From contig JADJCH010000060.1 in NCBI GenBank assembly GCA_016703325.1, positions 1 to 64,000 of the forward strand: a stretch of DNA of 64,000 bases. The letters are read 5' to 3'. Each line of letters opens with the position of its first letter. Position 1 is the first letter of the stretch. Origin of the DNA: Burkholderiales bacterium (GTDB lineage Bacteria; Pseudomonadota; Gammaproteobacteria; Burkholderiales; Burkholderiaceae_C). Below the pieces are notes generated by a model that worked only from the letters and a program-made list of their open reading frames with translations, did not search any database and was not told where the DNA came from. Position numbers and translations under genes: made by a program. Shown in pieces: positions 1 through 8,527 of the stretch.

Positions 1-446
1 AACACGCCGTGGCGTGAGGTGCGCTCGGCGAAGTGCTGGCCCAGGTAGCCGCGCAGCACGTCGATGACATGCCCGGCCGAGTCCTGGGTGCAAAACAGCG
101 GGATTTCGGCGCGCTCACACATGGCCACCAGCCGGTCCGGCGGTGGGCAGCCATCGGCCACCACCAGAACGGGAGGCTCCAGCGTGACGATGCGCGAGAT
201 GCGGCGCTCCTGAACCTCGGTTTCCGCAGGCTGGAGGTAGCCCACCTCCCGCCGGCCGACGATCTGCACCCGGTAGGGGTGGATGTAGTTCAAGTACCCC
301 ACCAGATCGGCCGCGGACTGGGCGTCGCGCACAGCCACTTCATCAAAGCGGCGTTCCGGGTGCGCATGCCCCGCGATCCATTCCCAGCGCAGGCTGGCCC
401 GGTGGGCGTCGAAGAGGGCCTCGGCGCTGATGACGGTGGGTTTCAA
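1..446 (-). CDS. hprK: HPr kinase/phosphorylase, N-terminal part (cut by window edge)
   Basis: About 148 N-terminal residues are present, read leftward and running off the window. The protein opens with KPTVISAEALFDAH and contains DLVGYLNYIHPYRVQIVGRR, both typical of the HprK N-terminal domain. The Walker A kinase/phosphorylase domain, normally after about residue 150, lies outside the window. HprK phosphorylates and dephosphorylates a serine of the phosphocarrier HPr/NPr. No in-frame ATG exists after the ptsN stop; TTG at 444-446 fits the conserved N-terminus best. It sits 58 bases downstream of ptsN, so the two are probably cotranscribed as in other Betaproteobacteria. Confidence 0.9.
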   Translation of the reverse strand, partial: MKPTVISAEALFDAHRASLRWEWIAGHAHPERRFDEVAVRDAQSAADLVGYLNYIHPYRVQIVGRREVGYLQPAETEVQERRISRIVTLEPPVLVVADGCPPPDRLVAMCERAEIPLFCTQDSAGHVIDVLRGYLGQHFAERTSRHGV

Positions 447-504
447 CGCAGGTTCGGCGGGGTGCGCCGGCTTGAGGGAGATGAAGGAGCCTTCAGGCTC
501 GGAA

Positions 505-975
505 TCAGGCCACCGATTTCAGCGGTTCCCAGCGCGAGATCAGCTCGTGGACCTTCTCGGCATCCTGCTCGGTCTTGAGTTTCTCGCGCAGATCCCGGTC
601 GGACAGCAGTTCTGCAATTTCGGAGAGGATCTCCAGGTGGCGTTGGGTGGCGGCTTCCGGCACCAGCAGGAAGATCAACAAGGTGACCGGCTCATCGTCC
701 GGCGCCTCGAAGGGGATGGGCTGCTGTACCCGTATCACGGCCGCCAACGGATTCTTCAGGCCCTTGATCCGACCGTGGGGGATCGCCACACCATGGCCCA
801 GGCCAGTGGATCCCAGACGCTCGCGTGCGAAGAGATTGTCGGTCACGGTGGCGCGAGCGATGGCGTGGCGGTTCTCGAAGAGAAGCCCGGCCTGTTCGAA
901 CGCACGCTTCTTGCTGGAAGCATCCACGTTCACCAGCACATTGCCGGCGGGGAGGATCGCAGCGAGACGGTTCAT
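505..975 (-). CDS. ptsN: PTS IIA-like nitrogen regulatory protein PtsN
   Basis: The 156-residue protein matches the EIIA-Ntr family in length and content. The phosphoacceptor histidine is H67 in the motif GHGVAIPHGR (residues 60-69). PtsN is the last phosphoryl acceptor of the nitrogen PTS (PtsP-NPr-PtsN) and regulates by binding partners rather than by carrying sugar; it is cytosolic. It lies between hpf upstream and hprK downstream, all on the minus strand, the usual betaproteobacterial order. A terminator-like hairpin between hpf and ptsN (about 1149-1173) suggests that much hpf transcription stops before ptsN, so ptsN may have its own promoter around 980-1150; I could not pick out a convincing one. 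Confidence 0.95.
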   Translation of the reverse strand: MNRLAAILPAGNVLVNVDASSKKRAFEQAGLLFENRHAIARATVTDNLFARERLGSTGLGHGVAIPHGRIKGLKNPLAAVIRVQQPIPFEAPDDEPVTLLIFLLVPEAATQRHLEILSEIAELLSDRDLREKLKTEQDAEKVHELISRWEPLKSVA

Positions 976-1148
976 CTTGGAGTCATGCCAGAGGGATCAA
1001 TCACGCCAGCCGATGACCCTGGCGCGCGGTGGGGGCCGATTATAGGAACGGGTCCCCCTGAGCGCCTCATCTTGCGCCCCCCTCAAGGGATGGGGGTGGG
1101 GCCGGGTTGCCTGCGGGCAACAGGAATCACTGAAAAAGTTCGTCCGCA

Positions 1149-1173
1149 AATGAAAAGCGGCCCACCGGGCCGC
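1149..1173 (-). terminator. Rho-independent terminator after hpf
   Basis: A 7-bp GC stem, gcggccc (1157-1163) with gggccgc (1167-1173), encloses a 3-base loop. On the minus strand it is followed by TTTTCATTTG. It lies about 70 bases past the hpf stop and well before ptsN. Confidence 0.7.
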
Positions 1174-1178
1174 CACGT

Positions 1179-1229
1179 CTTGCGCCTTGCCTTCACCGAC
1201 CGGACGGTGTGAGTCCGGTCAGGCGCAAG
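1179..1229. repeat. Nested inverted repeat between hpf and ptsN
   Basis: Outer arms cttgcgcc (1179-1186) and ggcgcaag (1222-1229) enclose perfect inner arms gaccggac (1198-1205) and gtccggtc (1213-1220) with a 7-base loop. It lies between the hpf stop and the T-tailed hairpin, so it may add to termination or protect the 3' end of the hpf mRNA. The role is inference. Confidence 0.5.
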
Positions 1230-1242
1230 GCGGCTCACACCC

Positions 1243-1590
1243 TCAGGGTGCCTCGCTTGCGAGCGACGAACGCTTGAAGGATTCGTGGTGGTGGTCCTGC
1301 ATCCGATCCTTGTGCCGCACCACCTGGCGATCCAGCTTGTCCATCAATTGATCGATGGCGGCGTACAGGTCCTCGTGGGAGCTTTCGACGAAGATGTCCT
1401 TGCCTTTCACGTGCAGCGTCACCTCGGCTCGTTGCCGTCGTTCCTTCTCCTTCAGCTTCTCGACCGTCAGCAGCACGGTCACGTCGACCACCTGGTCGAA
1501 ATGTCGCGTGACGCGATCCAGCTTGGTCAGTACATACTCACGCAGCGCGGGCGTGACTTCCAGATGATGACCGCTGATCGTCAAGTTCAT
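1243..1590 (-). CDS. hpf: Ribosome hibernation-promoting factor (short HPF/RaiA family)
   Basis: 115 residues, beginning MNLTISGHHLEVTPALREYV, the standard HPF opening. The ATG at 1588-1590 has a GGAGG ribosome binding site just upstream; a longer in-frame extension to about 1701 has none and is not conserved in character. HPF binds the 30S decoding region and promotes 70S/100S dormant ribosomes in stationary phase. The length fits the short HPF class without the C-terminal dimerisation domain. In related genomes hpf usually follows rpoN; here the upstream neighbour is a 445-base gap and divergent corA. An 8-bp perfect hairpin lies in the leader at 1638-1657. Confidence 0.92.
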   Translation of the reverse strand: MNLTISGHHLEVTPALREYVLTKLDRVTRHFDQVVDVTVLLTVEKLKEKERRQRAEVTLHVKGKDIFVESSHEDLYAAIDQLMDKLDRQVVRHKDRMQDHHHESFKRSSLASEAP

Positions 1591-2035
1591 GAAACCTCCA
1601 TTCCGGAAGGGTGGGTGGGAAAGTTCCTGATGCCTGTCGATCCTCATTGGAGGATCGATCCCCGTTGATTTGAGTGTGGCGCCAGCGCAGAAGTCTGGCA
1701 AGGCCGAATTGCGTCACCCTGAAACCGACGTGTAGAAATCCACCGTGGCGGGAGGTTTGCGGGTAATCTCAGCGTTTTCCAGCATTCAGTCGGTGCGGAT
1801 TGTTCTGTGGGCAGGCTGCGGCGAGCAGGCCCGGCCCAGGTGACGCCAGTGCAATAATCGAGCCGTCTTGAACGGAGTTCATGTTGGACACCCCTCAGCC
1901 TCGGTGACCGTCCGTCCCGATCCTGCCCGCCCCCGGCGGCCGATCTGGAGCGAGACGGTTTCACCTCCCCTCCCCAGCTTGGCATGAACCTTCGGACCGC
2001 AGTGTTGCGGACCTGGCGAACATGCAGGATCCCAG
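1591..2035. other. Divergent intergenic region between hpf and corA
   Basis: This 445-base gap holds the promoters and leaders of hpf (leftward) and corA (rightward). The one clear element is a perfect hairpin, cgatcctc (1638-1645) and gaggatcg (1650-1657) with loop attg, in the hpf leader 48 bases before its start. Reading frames here lack ribosome binding sites and family character. No rpoN gene is present. Confidence 0.5.
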
Positions 2036-2998
2036 ATGCTCAATGTCTTCACGCTTGCCAACGGACGGCTGTTTCAGGAAGAGATCGACAGTCCGCAGTC
2101 GTTGACCCATGTGTCACCGGTCTGGGTGGACCTGGAGGCGCCGACGCCGGAGGAAAAGGGCTGGGTACAGGCGCGTTTCGGTCTCACCATTCCCGACGAC
2201 ATCGTTGACGAAGACCTGGAGGAGTCCGCCCGCTTCTACGAAGAGGACAACGGCGAGCTGCACATCCGCTCCGACTTCCTGATCGATGACGGCGAAACCC
2301 CGCGCAACGTGCGGGTCGCGTTCATCCTGCATCACAACGTGCTGTTTTCGGTGCATGCGGAGGACCTGCCGGTGTTCCGCCTGCTGCGGCTGCGGGCGCG
2401 CCGCATCCCGGCGCTGATCGAAGACGCCAAGGATGTGCTGCTCAAGCTCTATGACGCCGATGCGGAGTATTCCGCCGATGCGCTGGAAGGCATCTACGAC
2501 AAACTCGAGCAGGTCAGTGCCCGCGTGCTGAAGCAGGACTTCGACGACCATGCAGCGGGTCTGGCGCTGGCCACCATTGCCCACGAAGAGGACCTCAATG
2601 GCCGCATTCGCCGCAACGTGATGGACACCCGTCGGGCCGTGAGCTTCATGATGCGTGCTCGCATGCTCAACGCCGAGCAGTTCGAGGAGGCGCGTCAGAT
2701 CCTGCGCGACATCGACTCGCTGGACTCGCACACCGCCTTCGTGTTCGACAAGATCAACTTCCTGATGGATGCCACCGTCGGCTTCATCAACATCAACCAG
2801 AACAAGATCATCAAGATCTTCTCGGTGGCCAGCGTGGCGCTGCTGCCGCCGACGCTGATCGCCAGCATCTACGGCATGAATTTCCGTCACATGCCCGAAC
2901 TGGATCAGACCTGGGGCTACCCGTTTGCCCTGCTGTTGATGCTGGGCTCAGTGGCGGCGCCGTTGATCTACTTCCGGCGCAAGGGCTGGATGCGCTGA
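2036..2998 (+). CDS. corA: Magnesium/cobalt transporter CorA
   Basis: 320 residues, close to the family size. It has an acidic N-terminal cytoplasmic domain, a long helical stalk, and two C-terminal membrane segments (about 262-279 and 294-312). The signature GMN lies at residues 280-282 at the end of the first segment, followed by an acidic periplasmic loop (MPELDQ). CorA forms a homopentameric inner-membrane channel for Mg2+ (also Co2+ and Ni2+). The start ATG gives MLNVF and the last residues RRKGWMR are the usual positively charged tail. Expression is probably monocistronic. Confidence 0.95.
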   Translation: MLNVFTLANGRLFQEEIDSPQSLTHVSPVWVDLEAPTPEEKGWVQARFGLTIPDDIVDEDLEESARFYEEDNGELHIRSDFLIDDGETPRNVRVAFILHHNVLFSVHAEDLPVFRLLRLRARRIPALIEDAKDVLLKLYDADAEYSADALEGIYDKLEQVSARVLKQDFDDHAAGLALATIAHEEDLNGRIRRNVMDTRRAVSFMMRARMLNAEQFEEARQILRDIDSLDSHTAFVFDKINFLMDATVGFININQNKIIKIFSVASVALLPPTLIASIYGMNFRHMPELDQTWGYPFALLLMLGSVAAPLIYFRRKGWMR

Positions 2999-3163
2999 TC
3001 GGGCGGTGGCCACCGTCGGCACGATCACGTGCAGAGTGCACGACGACGCGGCTGCGTCGCGCTGCGGGATGCTCAAGCGGGTGGGGGAGGGGGTCGAATC
3101 GGGCCAGTGCGACGGATTTTCCGCCGCTTGCGCCATGGTTCACCCGCTCAGAGGATCTGTCCG

Positions 3164-3655
3164 ATGCCCCCCTTCCAGCTGCTTCGTGGCCCGTCGAGCC
3201 GAATCCCCAGGCTCCTTGCGGTGTTGCTGGGCGTCTTGACCACTTCGCTGGCGGGAGCGCAGTTCGCGTCCACGCCGGCCCCGCTGCCGGCGACGGAGCT
3301 TCCACCTTCGGAAGCGCTGACCGAAAAGGCCTACCGGATCGACGGTGCCCGGCACCTGTACCTGACCTATCCGATGCAGGTGTTGCGTGGCAAGTTGCCT
3401 CCGTTGATCTACGCGGTGGCGGTCACCGAAACCACCCTGGATGCGCGAGGGCAGGTCGTGAAGGTGGATATGGTGCGGGAGCCGGCGGTGGCCAAGGAGG
3501 TCACGCCCTGGATCCGGCAGATGATCCTGCGGGCTCAACCCTTCCCCGCGCCGGCCAGACTGGGTGAGTCGGCCGTCTACACCGACATCTGGCTGGTCGA
3601 TCCGAAGGGGCGATTCCAGCTCGATACGTTGACCGAAGGCCAGCGCTCCGATTGA
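3164..3655 (+). CDS. Putative exported protein with TonB C-terminal-like region
   Basis: 163 residues. The N-terminus (RRxxSSRIPRLLAVLLGVLTTSLAGA) looks like a signal peptide cut near residue 32. The rest (about 50-160) resembles a TonB C-terminal or energy-transducer-like domain: a YAVAVTETTLDARGQVVKVDMVREP strand pattern, then a late ILRAQPFPAPA segment and a terminal strand. Such stand-alone periplasmic proteins are usually annotated as hypothetical. I chose the ATG at 3164 because it gives the signal peptide; upstream in-frame sequence has none. Substrate and partner are unknown. Confidence 0.6.
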   Translation: MPPFQLLRGPSSRIPRLLAVLLGVLTTSLAGAQFASTPAPLPATELPPSEALTEKAYRIDGARHLYLTYPMQVLRGKLPPLIYAVAVTETTLDARGQVVKVDMVREPAVAKEVTPWIRQMILRAQPFPAPARLGESAVYTDIWLVDPKGRFQLDTLTEGQRSD

Positions 3656-3996
3656 CCTGCCGTGACAGGTCAGGAAGCCAAAAGAAGAAAGAACCGTGCA
3701 GCACCCCGAAGCGAACGAGGGAGGGAGGGAGGAGGAGGAGAAGCGCTTCGGAGAAACAGCCCGCAGTGGCGGGAGGCTGCACGGCCTGAAACCTGTCCGG
3801 CTCACCGAAGCCCACAGGCCATCGGGTATCCCGGATACGCTGGCTCTGACACGGGTGGTGTCCGGAAAGTTCCGTGCCCTGCCGAAGTTTCCTCATCCAG
3901 TGTGCAAGTGGCTGTTCGAGGCGGTGACCCCAGGGCGGACTCGGTGACGCAGAGCAGGTCTGCACCGGGCCGATCGGGCTGCGTACCATCTGCAGC
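3656..3996. other. Intergenic region, no gene seen
   Basis: This 341-base gap contains a short inverted repeat overlapping the preceding stop codon (tgacctg at 3653-3659, caggtca at 3666-3672) and a purine-rich stretch at 3673-3745. Reading frames are short, lack family character and have no ribosome binding site. Confidence 0.4.
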
Positions 3997-4944
3997 ATGA
4001 GTGCCGGACCCCGCTGGGGCTGCCTTGCCGCAGCCCGAAATCACCGCCCAGAGTGCCGGCTGCCCTGGTGGCTGGCCGACGATGAAGGGCGCTGGCGCCC
4101 CTGCGGTTCGGTAGCGCGGGCGCAGTTGCCGACGTTGCTGGAGCTGCTGAGGGCCCTCGGTGCGCCGGCTTCGGAGCATCCATCCGGTTTGAGGTTGCCG
4201 TGGACGCCGGTGTCGCAGGAGGCTCTGCTCGATCGGCTGAATCTGCAACTTCGCGAGGCCGGTCTGATCCCGGGGTGGCGCGACGAGCGCTTTGCGCTGT
4301 GGCCGCTGGACCTGCCCCGGCAGGTGTGCCGACACGGTGCCGAGGGGCGCCCGGTGCTGCGCATGGAGCGGGCGGCGGCGCGCTTCTGGGGCAGCCTCAC
4401 GCTGGGGGCGCACTGCAACGGCTGGGTCGCCGGGCCGGGGGGGCGGGCGGCGATGCTCTGGATCGGCCGTCGCGCACCGCACAAGGCCACCGACCCCGGT
4501 CGGCTGGACAACCTCGTCGGCGGCGGGGTGCCTGACGGGCAGTCGCCGGACGAAGCACTCTGGCGCGAGGGTTGGGAAGAGGCCGGGTTCGGCCTCGACC
4601 GCATGCGCTCGGCCCGGCCTTCCGGAGTGATCGAGTTGCTGCACGACCTGCCCGAAGGTCTGCAGCGCGAAGACCTCCACGTCTATGACCTGGAATTGCA
4701 GCCGGGGGAGCGTCCGTTCAACCAGGACGGCGAGGTGGCCGAGTTCCTCTGTCTGCCGGTGCAGGAGGCTCTGGAACGGGCAGCAATGGGTGAGATGACG
4801 CTGGATGCCGCACTGGTGACGCTCGATTTCGGGTTGCGACACGGTCTGCCGATGGCCGACGAGGCGACGGACCTGATCTCCGGGATGGAGCGGCTGAAGG
4901 TGGGCGCGGGTTCAGAAAGTTGTTCGAAGTTTTGCAATGCATGA
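3997..4944 (+). CDS. NUDIX hydrolase with DUF4743-type N-terminal domain
   Basis: 315 residues. An N-terminal domain of about 120 residues (DUF4743-like, as in thiamine pyrophosphokinase-related NUDIX proteins) precedes a NUDIX domain. The Nudix box lies at about 176-199 and reads GGGVPDGQSPDEALWREGWE followed by EAGF, fitting GX5EX7REUXEEXGU. Family members hydrolyse nucleoside diphosphate derivatives; the substrate cannot be told from sequence. It precedes the cytochrome b561 gene by 76 bases but shares no obvious function with it. Confidence 0.85.
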   Translation: MSAGPRWGCLAAARNHRPECRLPWWLADDEGRWRPCGSVARAQLPTLLELLRALGAPASEHPSGLRLPWTPVSQEALLDRLNLQLREAGLIPGWRDERFALWPLDLPRQVCRHGAEGRPVLRMERAAARFWGSLTLGAHCNGWVAGPGGRAAMLWIGRRAPHKATDPGRLDNLVGGGVPDGQSPDEALWREGWEEAGFGLDRMRSARPSGVIELLHDLPEGLQREDLHVYDLELQPGERPFNQDGEVAEFLCLPVQEALERAAMGEMTLDAALVTLDFGLRHGLPMADEATDLISGMERLKVGAGSESCSKFCNA

Positions 4945-5020
4945 GACATCTGGGGTGAAGCGCAAGGGGCCGGGTCACCACTAAGCTTCAGTCCTGTCGA
5001 ATGTCCGCTGCTGCCGCCCC

Positions 5021-5602
5021 ATGAACGTTCCTTCTGCACCGTCAAACGCCTCCCGCTACGGCGGCATGGCCATCGCATTGCACTGGCTCCTGGCCATGGG
5101 GATCGTGGGCACCTTCGCTGTGGGCATCTACATGCATGAGCTGCCGATGTCTCCGCAGCGCCTCAAGCTCTACAGCTGGCACAAGTGGGCGGGGGTGTGC
5201 ATCCTGCTGCTGTCGGTCTGGCGGCTGGTCTGGCGCCTGACGCACCGTCCTCCGCCGCTGAGTGCTGCCATGCAGGCCGCCATGCCCGCCTGGCAGCGCG
5301 CGGCCCACCATGGGGTCCACCATGCCATGTACCTGCTCTTCTTCGCGGTGCCGCTGGTCGGTTGGGCCTACAGCTCCGCAGCCGGTTTCCCGGTGGTGTT
5401 GTTTGGCCTGTGGCAGCTGCCGGACTTCGTTCCGGTGGACAAGGCGCTGGCCGAGCTGATCAAGCCCTGGCATCAGATCACCGCGATGGCACTGATGGCC
5501 CTCGTGCTGATGCATGTGGGGGCGGCACTGAAACACCACTGGATCGACCGCGACGACCTGCTGCAACGCATGAACCCGTTTTCTTCAGCGTCCCGCCGTT
5601 GA
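5021..5602 (+). CDS. Cytochrome b561 family protein
   Basis: 193 residues with four membrane segments and the histidine pattern of the b561/YodB family: H21 in the first helix (ALHWLLA), H54 in YSWHKWAG, paired histidines in AAHHGVHHAMY, and HQITAMALMALVLMHVGAALKHH near the C-terminus. Such proteins bind two b hemes and pass electrons between quinones or other donors in the inner membrane. It starts a tight operon with two YceI genes, an arrangement seen in many Proteobacteria. Confidence 0.9.
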   Translation: MNVPSAPSNASRYGGMAIALHWLLAMGIVGTFAVGIYMHELPMSPQRLKLYSWHKWAGVCILLLSVWRLVWRLTHRPPPLSAAMQAAMPAWQRAAHHGVHHAMYLLFFAVPLVGWAYSSAAGFPVVLFGLWQLPDFVPVDKALAELIKPWHQITAMALMALVLMHVGAALKHHWIDRDDLLQRMNPFSSASRR

Positions 5603-5667
5603 ACGGTGCCCCGGCGGACCTTTCCTTCATGTCCGCCTTGCTTGTCTGCCTCCTCAGGCTTCGAACC

Positions 5668-6240
5668 ATGAACCTCCGTACCCTGGCCCCCCTTTCCCTG
5701 GCGCTGCTGGCTTGCACCGCAACCACCTCCGCCCTGGCCCAGCAAAAGGTGGATCCCGCGCGCAGCGAGATTTCCTTCGTCAGCAAGCAGATGGGCGTGC
5801 CGGTCGAAGGGCGCTTCCGCAAGTTCGACGCGCAGATCGCTTTCGATCCCAAGAAGCCGGAAGCAGGCAAGGTGGCCTTCACGATCGACCTGGGCAGCAC
5901 CACTCTGGGCAATCCGGAAACCGATGCCGAGCTGCCGAAAGCCGCCTGGTTCAACGTGCCCAAGTTTCCCCAGGCGAGCTTCCAGTCCACCTCCATCAAG
6001 GGTGTGGGGAGCGGCCGCTTTGAAGTGGTCGGCAAGCTCAGCATCAAGGGCAACAGCCGTGACGTGGTCGTTCCGGTGGCCCTGGCTGCGGCCGGCGGTG
6101 TGACCTCGGCCACCGGCAGCTTCGCGATCAAGCGCCTGGATTTCAAGATCGGTGAAGGCGACTGGGCCGACACCTCGATGGTGGCCAACGATGTTCAGGT
6201 GCGTTTCAAGCTCAGCCTGAGCGGCGTGGCGCCGCTGTAA
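5668..6240 (+). CDS. YceI family periplasmic protein
   Basis: 190 residues, with signal peptide MNLRTLAPLSLALLACTATTSA cleaved before about QQKVD. The mature part has the YceI lipocalin-like barrel pattern (VDPARSEISFVSKQMGVPVEG; SIKGNSRDVVVP; a late KRLDFKIGEGDWADTSMV). YceI proteins bind polyisoprenoid lipids in the periplasm. The ATG at 5668 gives the signal peptide; the longer in-frame extension overlaps the cytochrome gene and is not used. This copy has the GEGxWADTxMVxDxV ending usual for the b561-associated YceI type. Confidence 0.9.
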   Translation: MNLRTLAPLSLALLACTATTSALAQQKVDPARSEISFVSKQMGVPVEGRFRKFDAQIAFDPKKPEAGKVAFTIDLGSTTLGNPETDAELPKAAWFNVPKFPQASFQSTSIKGVGSGRFEVVGKLSIKGNSRDVVVPVALAAAGGVTSATGSFAIKRLDFKIGEGDWADTSMVANDVQVRFKLSLSGVAPL

Positions 6241-6337
6241 GGCTGCGTTGCCAGTGCGTCCTTCCGTTCATTCGCAGCCGCTGCCCTGCTGTCCCTCCCT
6301 TCCCCCGTCCTTTTCGTCAACCACAGGAAATCAAGCC

Positions 6338-6907
6338 ATGCCGTTCCTCCGTTCACTTTCCGCTTTGGCCCTTGCTGCTGTCGCTTCGTCCTCGTTCGCG
6401 GCACCTGAGACCTACAACGTCGACCCGTCCCACAGCTTCCCCCGCTTCTCATACAACCACTTTGGGCTGTCGACGCAGCTGAGCAAGTTCAACAAGGTGA
6501 CCGGGACGGTGGTGCTTGACAAGGAGGCCAAGACCGGAGCGGTGGATGTCACGATCGACATGAAGTCCGTCGAAACCGGTTCGACCGTCTTCAATGGTCA
6601 CATCCAGGGCGCAGATTTCCTGGACACCGCCGCGCACCCGACGGCCACCTTCAAGTCCACCAAGGTCAACTTCGCCGGTGACAAGCCCGACAGCATCGAA
6701 GGCAACCTCACCATCAAGGGCGTGACCAAGCCGGTGACGCTGAAGGTCACGCACTTTGTGGCGATGCAGCATCCGATGATGAAGCGTGACGCCATCGGCG
6801 CAAACGCCTCGGCCGTGATCAAGCGCAGCGAATTCAACGCCGGCAAGTACGCTCCCAATGTGGGCGATGAGGTGACCATCACCGTCTCGCTCGAAGCCAT
6901 CAAGTGA
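6338..6907 (+). CDS. YceI family periplasmic protein (second copy)
   Basis: 189 residues. The signal peptide ends near residue 22 (SSSFA, then APETYNVDPSHS). The barrel pattern SFPRFSYNHFGLST, DITIDMKS-like strands and LTIKGVTKPVTLKVTHF are typical of YceI. It is only distantly similar to the copy just upstream, so this is probably an old paralogue pair working with the cytochrome b561. The start at 6338 has AGGAAA upstream. A strong terminator at 6949-6978 closes the operon. Confidence 0.9.
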   Translation: MPFLRSLSALALAAVASSSFAAPETYNVDPSHSFPRFSYNHFGLSTQLSKFNKVTGTVVLDKEAKTGAVDVTIDMKSVETGSTVFNGHIQGADFLDTAAHPTATFKSTKVNFAGDKPDSIEGNLTIKGVTKPVTLKVTHFVAMQHPMMKRDAIGANASAVIKRSEFNAGKYAPNVGDEVTITVSLEAIK

Positions 6908-6948
6908 CGGACTGATCTCGGTGGCCGGAGCCCTGCGGCTGCGGCAAC

Positions 6949-6978
6949 AAAAAACGGCGTGCTGAGCACGCCGTTTTT
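6949..6978 (+). terminator. Rho-independent terminator, probably bidirectional
   Basis: A perfect stem acggcgtgct/agcacgccgt is flanked by six A on the left and a T-run on the right, so it can act for the YceI operon (plus) and for the small membrane protein gene ending at 7030 (minus). Confidence 0.85.
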
Positions 6979-7029
6979 GTTGGGGATGGATTCACGCAGC
7001 GGCTCGGGGCCGCAGCCAGAGGTTGGGCC

Positions 7030-7305
7030 TCAGGCTGCGCGGCGCACCGGCTCGGCCGGGAAGGACCAGTCCTGCGACACCGCGGCCGGTGCGGCAGTGC
7101 GGCGTCCATGCCAGCGCAGCGCCGGACGAGGCCCACCCTTGCCGACCAGCAGCAAAGGCAGGGCCAGCAAGCCGGCACACAGCGCGGCCGCAGCACCGAT
7201 CAGCACGGCCGGTGCCGCCAGCAGGACCAGCAGAGCGCGGGTCGTCAGGCTCGCCAGCGTTGCGGCGCGGAACCGGGGCGTTTGGGGGGCGGTGTGGGCG
7301 GTCAT
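7030..7305 (-). CDS. Small hypothetical membrane protein
   Basis: 91 residues from the ATG at 7303-7305, which has AGAGGA upstream. There is one long hydrophobic stretch (about residues 20-57), rich in Ala and Leu, likely forming one hairpin or two membrane helices, followed by a basic, tryptophan-containing tail (RWHGRRTAAPAAVSQDWSF). I do not recognise the family. The shared terminator downstream supports a real transcription unit ending here. Confidence 0.5.
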   Translation of the reverse strand: MTAHTAPQTPRFRAATLASLTTRALLVLLAAPAVLIGAAAALCAGLLALPLLLVGKGGPRPALRWHGRRTAAPAAVSQDWSFPAEPVRRAA

Positions 7306-7676
7306 GTCGGGTCCTCTGGGCTGGATGGTGGTGGTGGGCCTTGTTGCGGAGTGATTCGCTTGGCCCCTGCATGTCGCCACGATAGATTTCCCCCTTCATG
7401 GGCGAAGTGAGAAATTGAAGCCCGATGTCCGGGCAGATGTTTCGATGGCGGTTGCAGGCCAAATCCGTGCGATGGACCCATTTGTAACCTTCGGAGCAGC
7501 CCCTCAGAGGGCAGGAGTGCGTCTGTTGGCCTGACACTCGCAACACTTGGTCGCAACCGGTCGGTTCTGGTTGCCCGCGATGTCAGGATGTGAGGAATGC
7601 ACGGAAACCGGGACTTACAACTCGACGGTGATGAGCAACAGACCCGGCTGGCCCCGGCCAAGGGCGGAGGGATTCC
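7306..7676. other. Intergenic region between divergent genes
   Basis: This 371-base gap holds the promoter regions of the small membrane protein gene and of the HAD hydrolase gene. I see a short hairpin gcccg/cgggc at 7420-7434 and nothing that looks coding. Confidence 0.4.
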
Positions 7677-8450
7677 ATGACTTCTTCAGCGCATTGCAGC
7701 GCCACAGTGGCTGCGGGTGCCGCTGCTCGATCACGGCCCAGGCCTCCGGTCTGGCTGTTCGACCTGGACAACACGCTGCACAACGCGTCACATGCCGCCT
7801 TCGGCATGATCGACCGGTCGATGAACGACTACATCGCCACAACGCTGTCGGTCGATGCCGCTCAGGCGGATCATCTGCGCCGCCACTACTGGGAGCGCTA
7901 CGGCGCGACCCTGCTGGGCCTGATGCAGCACCATGGCGTGAAGGCGCCGCACTTCCTGCACCAGACCCATTTGCTGCCAGGACTGGAAGCCCGGCTGCGG
8001 GCCCATCCCCAGGACCTCGACGCCTTGGCGCGACTGCCGGGCCCCAAGTTCATCGTCACCAATGCGCCGCGGGCTTACGCCCAGCGCGTCCTGCAGGCCT
8101 TGGGCATGGCGCGGTGGTTCAACGGCGTGATCGCCATCGAGGACATGCACATGTTCGGCCGCCTGCGTCCCAAGCCGGATGCACGCATGCTGCGCCGGCT
8201 GGTGGTGCAGCTGCGCGTGCCGGCAGGCCGCTGTGTGCTGGTCGAGGACACCCTGGCCCACCAGAAGTCTGCTCGCCGGGTGGGCATGGGCACCGTGTGG
8301 ATGCAACGCTGGCTCCGGCGCAGCAGTCATGGCCCCGAAGTGGGCGTTCGCCTGCGTCGCAGGCCGGTGTACGTGTGTGACAGAATTCGCGGACTGCAGG
8401 CCCTGTCCGGTAGCGCAGCGGCCCGGCGGGCCCGACGCACCAGTCCGTGA
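7677..8450 (+). CDS. HAD-superfamily pyrimidine 5'-nucleotidase-like hydrolase
   Basis: 257 residues. HAD motifs are visible in order: motif I FDLDNTLHNAS (about 28-38), a helical cap with many histidines, motif II IVTNAPRAY, a lysine motif (RPKPDARML) and motif IV LVEDTLAHQKSA. This matches the pyrimidine 5'-nucleotidase (SDT1-like) family, which removes phosphate from UMP/CMP-type nucleotides. The stop overlaps GTG/ATG codons in the slmA frame, so the two genes are probably translated from one mRNA. The C-terminal 40 residues are basic and less conserved in character. Confidence 0.85.
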   Translation: MTSSAHCSATVAAGAAARSRPRPPVWLFDLDNTLHNASHAAFGMIDRSMNDYIATTLSVDAAQADHLRRHYWERYGATLLGLMQHHGVKAPHFLHQTHLLPGLEARLRAHPQDLDALARLPGPKFIVTNAPRAYAQRVLQALGMARWFNGVIAIEDMHMFGRLRPKPDARMLRRLVVQLRVPAGRCVLVEDTLAHQKSARRVGMGTVWMQRWLRRSSHGPEVGVRLRRRPVYVCDRIRGLQALSGSAAARRARRTSP

Positions 8451-8527
8451 TGGACGGGTCCGGCATGGTGACGCAGCGGCTGCGCCCCTGTCCTCCCGAT
8501 CCCCTCCCCGATTGCCTGCCTGTCCCG

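Noticed and set aside
1690..1730. Possible sigma-54 promoter (TGGCA...TTGC) in the hpf-corA gap
   Set aside because: The GG and GC elements are three bases too far apart for the -24/-12 spacing, and it points toward corA rather than hpf.
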